This document shows, one piece after another, positions 51,655 through 61,569 of a stretch of DNA of 64,000 nt; the stretch's first letter is position 1; every line of letters begins with the position of its first letter. Under the pieces are notes generated by a model. That model was not told where the DNA came from, searched no databases, and saw only the letters and a program-made list of their open reading frames with translations. Both the position numbers and the translations under genes were made by a program. Source of the stretch: Sabellastarte sp. h YS-2021 (taxonomy: Eukaryota > Annelida > Polychaeta > Sabellida > Sabellidae). The stretch lies in the NCBI GenBank assembly GCA_964017235.1, contig OZ024934.1:78582706-78646705 (forward strand). The letters are read 5' to 3'.

Positions 51655-53717
51655 TTGTATCCACCGGATAGCATCCGGTGGATACTATGGATTTGACTTC
51701 GTTATGCCTACGCCGCCGCCGCCGCAGTGTGTAGAGAGATTTCACCGTTACCGCTCTAACTAAAAAAATATTATAGCTAGCCTTCTCAAATTTGCAGGAT
51801 ATATTCATAACCATAATATCTTGTCTGGGAATATTTTTGCCCTCATTTTGAAAAACAAGATGGCTGCCACGGCCGTTTTTCGACTTTAAATAAGGACTTT
51901 TGGTGGCCCTCTAGAGCAAAGGGTATTATAGGTAGAGATCTCAAATTCGCAGGATATGTTCCTCATAATAAAATCTTGACTGGGAATATTTTTGGCCTCA
52001 TTTTGAAATACAAGATGGCCGCCACAGGCGTTTCTTTGAAGTCATGAAAAGTGCTTATATCTCCCTTATTATTGGTCCTAGAGGTTTGGGATGGTAAACC
52101 AACCTATAGGAAATCAGGGCCTGGGAATCTTTTGGTGTGGTCAGATTTGACCTTGGACCCCACCGTCAAGGTCAAACAAGCATAGCCAAACTTAAAAGTG
52201 CTTATAACTCGCTTATTATTGGTCCTAGAGGTTTGGTATGGTAAACCAACATATAGGAAATCATGTGCTGGGAATCTTTTGGTGTGGTCGGATTTGACCT
52301 TGGACCCCTCCTTCAAGGTCAAACGAGGATAGCCAAACTTAAAAGCGCTTATAACTCGCTTATTATTGGTCCTAGAGGTTTGGGATGGTAAACCAACATA
52401 CAGGAAATCATGTGCTGGGAATCTTTTGGTGTGGTGGGATTTGACCTTGGACCCCTCCTTCAAGGTCAAACGAGCATAGCCAAACTTAAAAGTGCTTATA
52501 ACTCGCTTATTATTGGTCCTAGAGGTTTGGGATGGTAAACCAACCTATAGGAAATCATGGGCTGGGAATCTTTTGGTGTGATCGGATTTGACCTTGGACC
52601 CCTCCTTCAAGGTCAAACGAGGATAGCCAAACTTAAAAGTGCTTATAGCTCGCTTATTATTGGTCCTAGAGGTTTGGAATGGTAAACCAACCTATAGGAA
52701 ATCATTGGCTGGGAATCTTTTGGTGTGGTGGGATTTGACCTTGGCCCCCTTCTTCAAGGTCAAACGAGGATAGCCAAACTTAAAAGTGCTTATAACTCGC
52801 TTATTATTGGTCCTAGAGGTTTGGGATGGTAAACCAACCTATAGGAAATCATGGGCTGGGAATCTTTTGGTGTGGTCGGATTTGATCTTGGACCCCTCCT
52901 TCAAGGTCAAACGAGGATAGCCAAACTTAAAAGTGCTCATAACTCGCTTATTATTGGTCCTAGAGGTTTGGGATGGTAAACCAACCTATAGGAAATCATC
53001 AGCTGGGAATCTTTTGGTGTGGTCGGATTTGACTTTGGACCCCTCCTTCAAGGTCAAACGAGGATAGCCAAACTTAAAAGCGCTTATAACTCACTTATTA
53101 TTGGTCCTAGAGGTTTGGGATGGTAAACCAACATATAGGAAATCATGTGCTGGGATTCTTTTGGTGTGGTTGGATATGACCTTGGACCCCTCCTTCAAGG
53201 TCAAACGAGGATAATCAAACTTAAAAGTGCTTATAACTCGCTCATTATTGATCCTAAAGGTTTGGGATGGTAAAACAAACCTACACAAAACATGGACAAG
53301 GAATCTATTGCTGTGGTCGGATTAGACCTTGGAACCTCCATCGAGGTCAAACGAGGATTGCCAAACTTAAAAGTGCTTATAACTCGCTTATTATTGGCCC
53401 TAAAGGTTTGGTATGGTAAACCAACATATAGGAAATCATGTGCTGGGAATCTTTTGGTGTGGTTGGATTTGACCTTTGGCCCCTCTTTCAAGGTCAAATG
53501 AGGATTGCCAAAATTAACAGTGTTTGTATCTTGCTTATTCATATTCCTAGAGGTTTGCAGTGTCACACTAACCTATAGGAAATCATGGAAATCTTTTGAT
53601 ATGGTCAGATTTCACCTTGGGCTTCTCCTTCAAGGTGAAGCGATATCAGAATGGCTTTGGTGAGTTTTCTTTGTGGTGGATGCAATTTGCATCGGTTCTC
53701 CGATGCGCTAGGTCTAG
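51655..53717 (+). mobile_element. Hairpin-headed Helitron-like element g, 2.1 kb
   Basis: The 5' end TTGTATCCACC has perfect 13-bp hairpin arms (51657-51669 and 51673-51685, loop AGC). ACTATGGATTT, a GCCGCCGCCGCCGC run (51713-51726) and AGAGAGATTTC follow. About eleven 147-bp units occupy most of the interior. The 3' end has hairpin GCATCGG/CCGATGC (53689-53695 and 53700-53706, loop TTCT) and stops at CTAG (53714-53717). The flanks are A and T. The flanking DNA resembles an old repeat seen again at 55805-55910. It lies in intron 1 of the receptor gene. No protein is encoded. Confidence 0.85.
52040..53640 (+). repeat. 147-bp tandem array (~11 units)
   Basis: GGTCCTAGAGGTTTGG recurs at 52074, 52221, 52368 and 52515 (147-bp spacing). 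Most units differ at few positions, so homogenisation or expansion is recent. The last two units are more diverged. Confidence 0.93.
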
Positions 53718-54250
53718 TTTATAAAGGTATCTTCATTTGCAGGGAATGTTTATGGCTATGAAAACTTGTCTGTGTTAAATTTTGGCCTTATTTTGAAAAA
53801 CAAAATGGCCACCATATCACATGTTTATTGTCAAATGGGGTTATCTTATTAAAAAGGCCTTTTATTTCCCTTACCATTGCTCCTAGGGGTTCGGAATGTG
53901 AAAACAAGTTACAGGAAGTCATGGCCTGAGATTCTTTTCCAATTGCTCACTTTGACCTTTGGCCCCTTCTTCAATGCCATTATAGAGGGGTCATCTTACT
54001 ACAAAGGCTTTATATCTCCGTTATTTCTCCATTATTAATGATCCTAAAACGGAAGATAACCGCTGATGTAGTAGTTTGTTTAATTTGATTCTGGTTATGA
54101 CTTACTTCTGCTTACACAAAAATATAGCTATTGGTGACATCAGAAGTTTAATGATTGTTGCACTTGTAATTACAACACAATTTAACACAGGTTCCGCTTA
54201 TACAGAGTGTACTGCTTATAAATGTGCTTGAAAAATAATGAAACATATTT
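53718..54250. repeat. Old diverged repeat DNA
   Basis: Words such as AAACAAAATGGCCACCATAT, CCATTGCTCCTAGGGGTTCG and GAAGTCATGGCCTG are diverged relatives of the 147-bp units. Similar stretches lie at 55800-56075 and 57983-58320. Confidence 0.6.
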
Positions 54251-54309
54251 TGAGTCATAGATTTATGCTTATTTTTTGTGCTTTCAAATTTGAAAGTAAC
54301 AAGTCTTAC

Positions 54310-54910
54310 CTGCATTACTTAAGCACCTGTAGTTTAGTGTTGCCCATTTGGACCAGTAAAGAGTGTCATCTGTTTTATCATAATATTTTACATCATCTTT
54401 ACAATAATTAAACAGATTCTTTGGCTCTATTGTTATTGTGCACTCATTCTTTGCTTTACAGTCTTGTCTGTACATGTCAAGATTTTCCTGAGTCTGCTCA
54501 CATAGTTCTTTTGGTCTCTTACAAGTTGTTCTACAGTGTTTTAAGCCAGTCTTGGTGGTGCAGTCTTCAGGTTCTGACAGATTTTCCAAATTTGTAATAC
54601 ATTTTTCTGTTGAGTTATATATGCACCAGTCATTATAATTCAAAGAAAGGGAGTAACTTATGTTTGTAACATCCACAAATTGGTCTGTTTCAGAACATGA
54701 CAGCTTAATAGTAGCTTTCAAAACATTGTTTCTGTGTGGTATTAAACACCATTCATGTGTATAATATTCTGCGCAATGATATTGCATTTCAAAATGGATT
54801 ATAACTAGAGCAGCAGAATTTGCATAAGTATCAATCCACCAATAGAATAATAAAATGACAGAAGTATAATATGCTATTATTTTAGCAGCCATATCACTGA
54901 ATTTCCACAT
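54310..54910 (-). CDS. Lectin-like receptor exon 1: signal peptide and SUEL-like ectodomain
   Basis: The first ATG is at 54910; a second in frame at 54892 gives MAAKIIAYYTSVILLFYWWI, a good signal peptide. The exon ends AATGCAG|GTAAGA in phase 1. The mature part of about 165 residues has 14 cysteines. The order KATIKLSCSE, DWCIYN, QDCKAKNECTITIEPKNLFN and the closing WATLNYRCLS follows the SUEL/rhamnose-binding (Gal_lectin) domain. In that fold a C-x-G-K-x-x-C-x-V segment and a final Y-x-C are typical. This assignment is from pattern, so moderate. N-glycosylation sequons NIS, NST and NLS are present. With exons 2 and 3 the full product is about 896 residues: ectodomain, helix, long tyrosine-rich tail. 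A surface receptor role, perhaps in recognition of carbohydrates, is inferred. Confidence 0.82.
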
Positions 54911-54919
54911 TAACTGAAG

Positions 54920-54960
54920 CACTGAATGAGTTCTTATTTTCTATCAATATATCCTATATA
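54920..54960 (-). promoter_or_regulatory. Putative TATA box and initiator of the receptor gene
   Basis: On the minus strand TATATAG lies at 54954-54960 and an initiator-like TCATTCAGT about 30 bp downstream (near 54921-54929). This is 10-20 bp before the first ATG, so the leader would be very short. The spacing is right for a TATA promoter, but the region is AT-rich and chance is possible. Confidence 0.4.
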
Positions 54961-55254
54961 ATGTAGTTTGCTTGACAATTTATGCTAATAAACACACAAA
55001 TTCAACCAAAGTGGTAATGCCACCCACACTAGTTTGCATTTAAATGTACTGTAGAGAACAAACTGTAAAATCTCCTGATCTATTGTGAAAGCAAAACAGA
55101 AGCAAAATTTCCACAGCTATTTGTATAAATGTAGAATTGAGTATTTATTAATGTATTATTAACAGGATGTACCTATTCTTAAAATGCCTCCACTCTCTGA
55201 TTAGTTACATAACACAAAAGGGAAGGCTTCTTTTAATTTACTGTAATTTATATG
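54961..55254. other. Upstream region of the receptor gene
   Basis: Single-copy AT-rich DNA with no recognised element or reading frame. Confidence 0.45.
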
Positions 55255-56075
55255 AAATATGGCAGCAACTGTTGCCATTACAACACTTTTAAGATTTTTG
55301 AGTCTTAAAGTTTGTGGGTATTCCACAGCCTAAACCCATCCCCGGAGTTTCACCAAATTTTCCGTGTATGTTTAGCCCGAGAGGATCTAGAGCTAATTAG
55401 ATTTTAGGGGGTATCTAGTAACAATTGTTTCCATGGCAACACTTAAGATTTTTAGGTCTTAAAGTTTATGGGTGTTCCACAGCCTAAATTCATGCATGGA
55501 TTTTGACCAAATTTTCAGAGTATGTTTACCCCAAGAGGATCTAGAGCTGATTAGTTTGTAGGGGATAATTGGCAACAACTGTTGCCATGGCAATGCTTTG
55601 AATATTTTTTGGTTTTAACATTTCCACAGCCTAAACCAATTTTTTTGGAAATGTTAATTGAAACAGGATCTACAACTCAGTAGGTTTGGGAGGTAATCTG
55701 ACAACACCTGTTGCCATAGCAATGCTTTAAATACTTTTCAATCTTCTATTTCTTAATTGAAAAAAGGGCGCTATTAAACCAATGTTGCTACAGTTGCATT
55801 TTAATTATTAAGATTATGAAACACCTTCCGTTTGTTATCTTTTTAAATCAAGCTTATGAAGATATCTTCAACAAATTTGCAGAGAATGTTTATGGTTGTG
55901 AAAACATGTCTGTAAAAAAGTATGGTATTCATTTTAAAAAGCAACAGGGTTGCCATAGCCGATTCCTCGAAAATCATTGGTATGTTCTAAAATTAAAAAT
56001 ATTGCAGCTAGCTGTGTCAGATTTGCACAAAATGTAAATGGCTAGGAAAGCTTGCCTGAGGGTAATTTTGGCCTT
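55255..56075 (+). repeat. Diverged tandem repeat with TGTTGCCAT words
   Basis: AACTGTTGCCATTACAAC, CAATTGTTTCCATGGCAAC, CAACTGTTGCCATGGCAATG and CACCTGTTGCCATAGCAATG recur at about 130-180 bp, with TAGCCCGAGAGGATCTAGAG between them. From 55800 the sequence changes to GAAACACCTTCCG and TTTGCAGAGAATGTTTATGG, also found at the flanks of element g. Old array, no gene. Confidence 0.65.
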
Positions 56076-57982
56076 GCCCCTGCCAAATTGTCCAGTAATA
56101 ACCATGGTTAACCATTGTTAAAGCAAGGTTAACCACGGTTAACCATGGTAGTATAACCTTGGTTTATCCCATGGTTGACCATGGCCTACCTTGGTCAACC
56201 ATGGTTAAAATTTAACATTTTTGACAAATTGCACCATTACCAACCATGGTTGCAAACCATGGTTTTAAGTAACCATGGTTTGTGACAATGGTCTACCATG
56301 GTTATTAACCATGGGCGACCATGGTTACAGACGACGATTATAGACCATGGTTAACTATGGTATACCATGGTCTACCACGGTAAAAATTTAACATTTTTGA
56401 CAAATCGCACCATTGCTAACCATGGTTGCTTCAAATAACCTTAGTTTGTGACAGTGGTTCACCATGGTTAGTAACCATAGTCACCCATGGTTGTTAACCA
56501 TGGTTACCGTAATACACCATGGTTGACTGTGGTTCACCATGGTTATAAACTATGGTTGTTACAATGGTCTAACACAATAATAAACTTGAATTAAATGTGT
56601 TATTCAACAAAGTGATATCAATAATATATGTCATCTTAAATACTTACACATAAACTCCAGATGGTTGCTGCAATTTTTAAATATACTTTATTTTACTGAA
56701 AGACATGACCAGTAATTTCATGTAACATTTAAAATATAAATCTTGTAACTGCAATATGTAATTATCTCAATATTCCCACAATCACAAGGGTATTTGATCT
56801 TTCTATTGATATTTGGCTTCATCTTAAAAGCCTTCTGGAGAGAAGTAAGAATGTAACCCTTTAGATTATATATCCTGTTATTCCATTGATGAGTATGTAC
56901 ATGCATTCCTTCTATTATTATCTGACATCAACTTATATGCCTATTTTGTAAGTATTATATATCTAGTTTCTTCTTTATTAACAAACCACTTGCATTGTTC
57001 ATGTCAATATAATACTTGTTTCATTCTATCCAAATAAAGTGAGCACTATATAAAGCAAAAAGAAACAACAGCTTTATAATGCAACTTCTTGTTCACTTTT
57101 TCTTTTGTGTTTGAAATTCCCTCCATTCTATAAAAACTTCCCATGGCCTGGCCAATCAAAATGCAAGATACAAAGATGACTCAACTAATCTTCTCTTTCA
57201 CTGTATCTGTTGTTTATGTGATAAATAAAGAGCATCTCCCACACATCTATTCATAGATTCAGTCTGTGTGAGGGATGATGTGCTAACCTAAACAAATACC
57301 CTGTGGCTATTTTGTTTGCATGTGGGGTGTTATATATACAAGGTCTATTGAGGAACTGGACCTAGTATAACAGAGTATCCCTTGTCAATTTCTTTGGTAA
57401 TGAATTAATCAGTCTTGTTGCATTAATTTTGTGTCTTATGTGATCATACTAGAGTTCTGTATTTAGTGCATATTTGCTGTTTTGCATATATTCACTATCA
57501 TGCAGATAATTCATTTAATTAAAAAGTAATCTATTCAGTATATTATATATTTGGTTATTAAATGTATTATTTATATAAGACAGCATGCAATAAAGTACAA
57601 ATTCAGTACAAACTAAAAAATTATGGACCTAATTTTAACTGTATAGTTCTGTCATAGGATTTTTAATGTACTTGTAACCTTATAATTTATAATATAATAA
57701 GCCACCATTAACTACATTCAAACCAAGGTTAATTTAGGTTTAATCATGGTTATTAAAACTTAACCATGGTTTTGCTTTCAACCATAACTTGAAAGCATGA
57801 TCATCCATGGTTACTCAGTGTTTGAAATCATGGCTAACCATGGTTAACCATGGTCATAATTCTAACCATTTCCAAATATTGTCCGGCAATGGTTTAACCA
57901 TGGTTTCTCCCTTGGTTAACCATGGTTGACAGTGGCCAACCATGGTAACCATGGTCAACCATGGTTGACTTTTGGCAGGGGC
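56076..57982. mobile_element. 1.9-kb foldback element with AACCATGGTT-rich ends
   Basis: The 12-bp inverted ends GCCCCTGCCAAA (56076-56087) and TTTGGCAGGGGC (57971-57982) enclose two blocks dense in AACCATGGTT-like palindromes (56098-56575 and 57700-57965). Between them are about 1.1 kb of AT-rich DNA without a gene. The flanks join as TTTTGGCCTT/GTTTTGAAAAC. This resembles the uninterrupted related sequence TTTTGGCCTTATTTTGAAAA near 53782, so the insertion is clean. No transposase. Confidence 0.78.
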
Positions 57983-58029
57983 GTTTTGAAAACAAAATGG
58001 CTGCCATATCACATTTTTAATGTAAAATG

Positions 58030-58060
<31 letters not shown>

Positions 58061-59172
58061 TGTCAAAAAGTCCTAATATCTCCCTTATCGTTGAAAACAA
58101 AATGGCCACCATATTAATGTCAAATGGGGGTCATTGCAAAAGATCCTAATATCTCCCTTATCATTGGTCCTAGGGGTTTGAAATGAGAAAACAACTTCTT
58201 GGAAATCGTGGTCTGCACATACTTTGCAAGTGTCATCATGCAAAAGAGGCCTTATATCTCCCTTAAATTGGTTCAAGGGCTTCAAAATTTGAAAACAACT
58301 TGTAAGAAACCATGGCCTGTGGATGTTACATCTGACAACAGTTTATGGATTCTGTATACTTCTTACAACTGAAGTTGTTCCTAAGATTTTCCCAATTCTC
58401 AATGTTGTTGCCAATTTATGTGTACCTGCGAGCTGGGGTTGTTGCCTGCCCAGGCTGGCTATATTTATCCTTGTCCTTCCCCTTTGGGGCCCAAATTGGG
58501 TATGTGGCTATTGTAATTGGGTGACCCTTTATTTGGTTATATGTCTGTCTGACAGTGTGTACATAACTTGAAAACTATACATTGGATCTGGGCCATATTT
58601 TCACACAATGAGGTACTACAAGTGGCTTGGTCCTTCTCAAAGGATCTAGATCTGGATGGAGTCTCCAGATTTTTTTTGTGTTATTTTCAGTACTACCTGT
58701 GGGCGAGGGTTTGTCTGTTCTGAGGGACTGCTTGTTAGTCGAATCTTTGATTCGAGTTATGTACTGAGTTGCGGCCACGATTTTAAATTGGCCGTTTAAG
58801 CCCTTAAATATCAAATTCTGCATAATATTTCTTCACATATCTGTACACTAAGGTGTATATTATACACTCTGCCATTTTGAAGATTTTTAATGCCTTTATT
58901 AAGTTATATTTTATGAAGTAAAAAGCATGTCTAGCACTTCGTCTGGCTTTCTCAAAGAACCCGTATGTCCTAGAAACTATTGTTTTCCCCATTGTGATGG
59001 CCTACTCGAACGAGTCTTTTTTAACGGTTTCGTCTGCTGGTTTCTAGACGTGGAAACCCAATTAATTTATTGGTCTGCTGGTTTATCACGCAGTCACTGT
59101 TAATATAAAACTGTTAACAAAGGGGGTTTTGGTCTCCATGAGCGTGAATTAAAGACCAGAAATGCATAATAT
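57983..59172. other. Old repeats, G-run and Penelope 3' flank
   Basis: 57983-58320 has diverged 147-type words (CATTGGTCCTAGGGGTTTGA) and a run of about 32 G (58028-58059). 58320-58900 is single-copy with no gene. 58960-59172 is probably the 3' non-coding part of the Penelope-like element; GTCTGCTGGTTT occurs twice (59032 and 59082). A 62-codon minus-strand frame at 58804-58992 has no recognisable domain. Confidence 0.5.
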
Positions 59173-61569
59173 TCAAATGAATTGATTTATGCCTGTTGGG
59201 TGGACAGCTCCAATATTCCACATCCACCACTGCTCACGCCTTCTTCTGTGGGCTGTTGATGGTGTGTTGTATTTGGGAGTGCACCACTCTAGGATTGAGA
59301 ACTGCATATCCTTAATAGAGTGACTTTTTCCAGTGAAATGTTTGGAAACTGGTGTCACTCTATTATCCTTAGGTTTGTTTACTGAGAGTCTGTGTTCATA
59401 TATTCTCTGTCTGAACGCCCTCCCTGTTTCTCCAACATAATATTTACCACATTTTTTGCATGTGATTAAATATACAATATCACTGAGTTCACATGAGATT
59501 AGTTTTGGGAGGTTTTTAGGTTGGTATTTATCTCCACTGATGTTACAGGTAATTTCACTTATTTTAGTGATTAGAGGGCAGTAAGTGCATTTACCCAGCC
59601 GGGTGCAATGGGTGGGTATTAGTTTTGTCCTTACCATTTCTTTTGGTGGGTATGAAATGGAGGCTTTAGTAAGCATATCTCTTAGGTTAGGTAACCTCTT
59701 GAAGCCAATGATAGGTTTATCTGGGAATGTACTTGAGCAGTCATTACTGTGCTGGATAATGTTCCAGTTGTCATGAATGAAGCCCTTTATGTCAGGGTTC
59801 TGGGGGTTAAAGGTAGTGGTCATGACAGGGGTGGTCGTAACTTCTTTTGTTTTAACCTCTAGTAAATCATCTTGTGTGTATCTACTAGCTCTTAGCATAT
59901 GTTTTTTGAGGGTTTTGAATGGGTATCCTCTTTTCATGTAATGCTCAATCATTTTCATTCCATTATCAATGAAATCTTTGTTCTTAGTACATATTCTTCG
60001 TATTCTGAGGAATTGACCAAATGGCCCTTTCTGATGGCATGGTTTATGGTGAGCAGATTGGTAATGTAAATACAGGTGTGTGTCTGTAGGTTTTTCATAC
60101 AGTGTTGTGTATATGGATCTGTCAGCGTCAACCTTGACTGTGGTGTCCAGAAAGTTAACATGTGTGTCATTAATCTCAGATGTGAATTTAATTTTGGGAT
60201 GTATACTGTTCAGGTAATTGATGAATTTATTGAGTTCATCTCGCCCATGTGTCCAGATCATAAATATATCATCTATGAACCTGAGCCATAACAGTGGTTT
60301 AAGGTGCCACTTTTCTAGGGCTTTTGTCTCAAAACGGTCCATGAATAGATTGGCGTAATTAGGGGCTACTGCTGTGCCCATTGCAGTGCCTCCTACTTGC
60401 AAGTAATGTTCTTCATTAAATGTGAAGTTCATACTGTGCAATACTAGTTCTAGTAATTTGAGGAGGAACGGGGTGATAGGATCCTTTGTTCTGTCACGCC
60501 TTAGGTGGGCTGCCACTGCTAATATCCCTTCCCTATTTGGTATGTTAGTGTAGAGAGAGGATACATCTAATGTGACTAATAGTGCACCTTCAGGCAGTTT
60601 ATCTAGAGTTTTGAGTCTGCTAATAAAATGTTGTTTGTCCCTAACATATGATGCTGTCTTGGGTACATAGTCTTTGATATGTGCATCAATAAACTTGGAG
60701 ATGTTACATGTTGGATGACCAATCGAGCTGCATATTGGTCTCCCTGGTATACCTTTTTTATGTATTTTGGGTAGTAAGTAAAATCTACCTGATTTTGGAT
60801 TGTCTATGTTTAGATAATTGAAGTTCTTTTCAGTGTTCAAGTTAACATTTTTCATATCTGTGAGTACTTGGCATATCTTTTTGGATATGTCAATAGTAGG
60901 ATCATCTTTGAGTTTGGTGTAGAAGTTACCATCGCTAAGTTGCCTGTAACCTTCCCTTAGATAATCTGTGGTGTTCATTATCACTACTGCTGAACCTTTG
61001 TCAGCTTTTTTGATGACTATGTGGGGATTGTTCTGTAAATCCCTCATACCTGCTCTTTCATCCTTTGTTATATTTTGTAGTGGATTTTTGTTGAACTTAC
61101 ATTCTAATAAGTTCATCTTGAATGCTCTTTTGAAAGTATCCAGTGTTTTGTTAGGTGGATTTGGTTTCCAGCTTGATTTATTTTTGAATTTTTGGTGGAT
61201 TTCATTGTAAGGGTTATTGACTGTTATGTCCTCATATTCGTCCTCAGCATTTTTGTTCATAAAATCAATAATGCTTTGTGTGATTTCAAGGTCAATATTT
61301 TCATTTGTTGGTTTGAAAAACTGTGCTAATTCCAACCTTCTGTGGAATTCCTTGAAGTCATTCCAGATTTCTGACTTGTCTGGTCTAGGCGGTGTAGGGC
61401 AGAAAGTCAGTCCTTTTTCCAACACTTTAAGTTGGTGTTCATTGAGTTCATAATTAGAGATATTGATGACATTGTGACCTATATAACTTTCAAATTTAGT
61501 ATTAGGTGGTAGAATGCCTGGTGGGGCATTCATGGCTGCTAGTTCTAAGTCTGCCTTAGATTGAGCCAT
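59173..61569 (-). CDS. Penelope-like element RT with GIY-YIG endonuclease, intact
   Basis: This is an uninterrupted 798-codon frame from ATG at 61569. RT motifs in order: RFYLLPKIHKKGIPGRPI (about residue 265), LVTLDVSSLYTNIP (motif A, about 338), GGTAMGTAVAPNYANLFM (motif B, about 405), and the catalytic FIDDIFMIW (motif C, about 445), where FIDD replaces YADD. HVNFLDTTV follows at about 480. A linker with CTRLGKCTYCP leads to the C-terminal GIY-YIG nuclease: IVYLITCKKCGKYYVGETGR (about 715-735), RQRIYEH and SKHF. This nuclease with RT defines Penelope-like elements, which prime on cut target DNA. All recognised motifs are complete, so the copy could be active. The start has a CACC|ATGG context. 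The upstream 168 bp is one arm of the palindrome shared with the next copy. Confidence 0.95.
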   Translation of the reverse strand: MAQSKADLELAAMNAPPGILPPNTKFESYIGHNVINISNYELNEHQLKVLEKGLTFCPTPPRPDKSEIWNDFKEFHRRLELAQFFKPTNENIDLEITQSIIDFMNKNAEDEYEDITVNNPYNEIHQKFKNKSSWKPNPPNKTLDTFKRAFKMNLLECKFNKNPLQNITKDERAGMRDLQNNPHIVIKKADKGSAVVIMNTTDYLREGYRQLSDGNFYTKLKDDPTIDISKKICQVLTDMKNVNLNTEKNFNYLNIDNPKSGRFYLLPKIHKKGIPGRPICSSIGHPTCNISKFIDAHIKDYVPKTASYVRDKQHFISRLKTLDKLPEGALLVTLDVSSLYTNIPNREGILAVAAHLRRDRTKDPITPFLLKLLELVLHSMNFTFNEEHYLQVGGTAMGTAVAPNYANLFMDRFETKALEKWHLKPLLWLRFIDDIFMIWTHGRDELNKFINYLNSIHPKIKFTSEINDTHVNFLDTTVKVDADRSIYTTLYEKPTDTHLYLHYQSAHHKPCHQKGPFGQFLRIRRICTKNKDFIDNGMKMIEHYMKRGYPFKTLKKHMLRASRYTQDDLLEVKTKEVTTTPVMTTTFNPQNPDIKGFIHDNWNIIQHSNDCSSTFPDKPIIGFKRLPNLRDMLTKASISYPPKEMVRTKLIPTHCTRLGKCTYCPLITKISEITCNISGDKYQPKNLPKLISCELSDIVYLITCKKCGKYYVGETGRAFRQRIYEHRLSVNKPKDNRVTPVSKHFTGKSHSIKDMQFSILEWCTPKYNTPSTAHRRRREQWWMWNIGAVHPTGINQFI

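Larger units (their letters stand above)
48757..54309 (-). other. Receptor intron 1
   Basis: 5553 bp, GT...AG on the minus strand. It contains a MITE (49311-49676), a TTTTACACCCC block (49765-49975), diverged 169-type sequence (about 50690-51000), a 51-bp duplication (51422-51523) and the 2-kb Helitron-like element g (51655-53717). Confidence 0.8.

Noticed and set aside
58804-58992. 62-codon minus-strand frame with a basic N-terminus
   Set aside because: Downstream of the Penelope ORF but with no recognisable domain, and I could not compare it with another copy.
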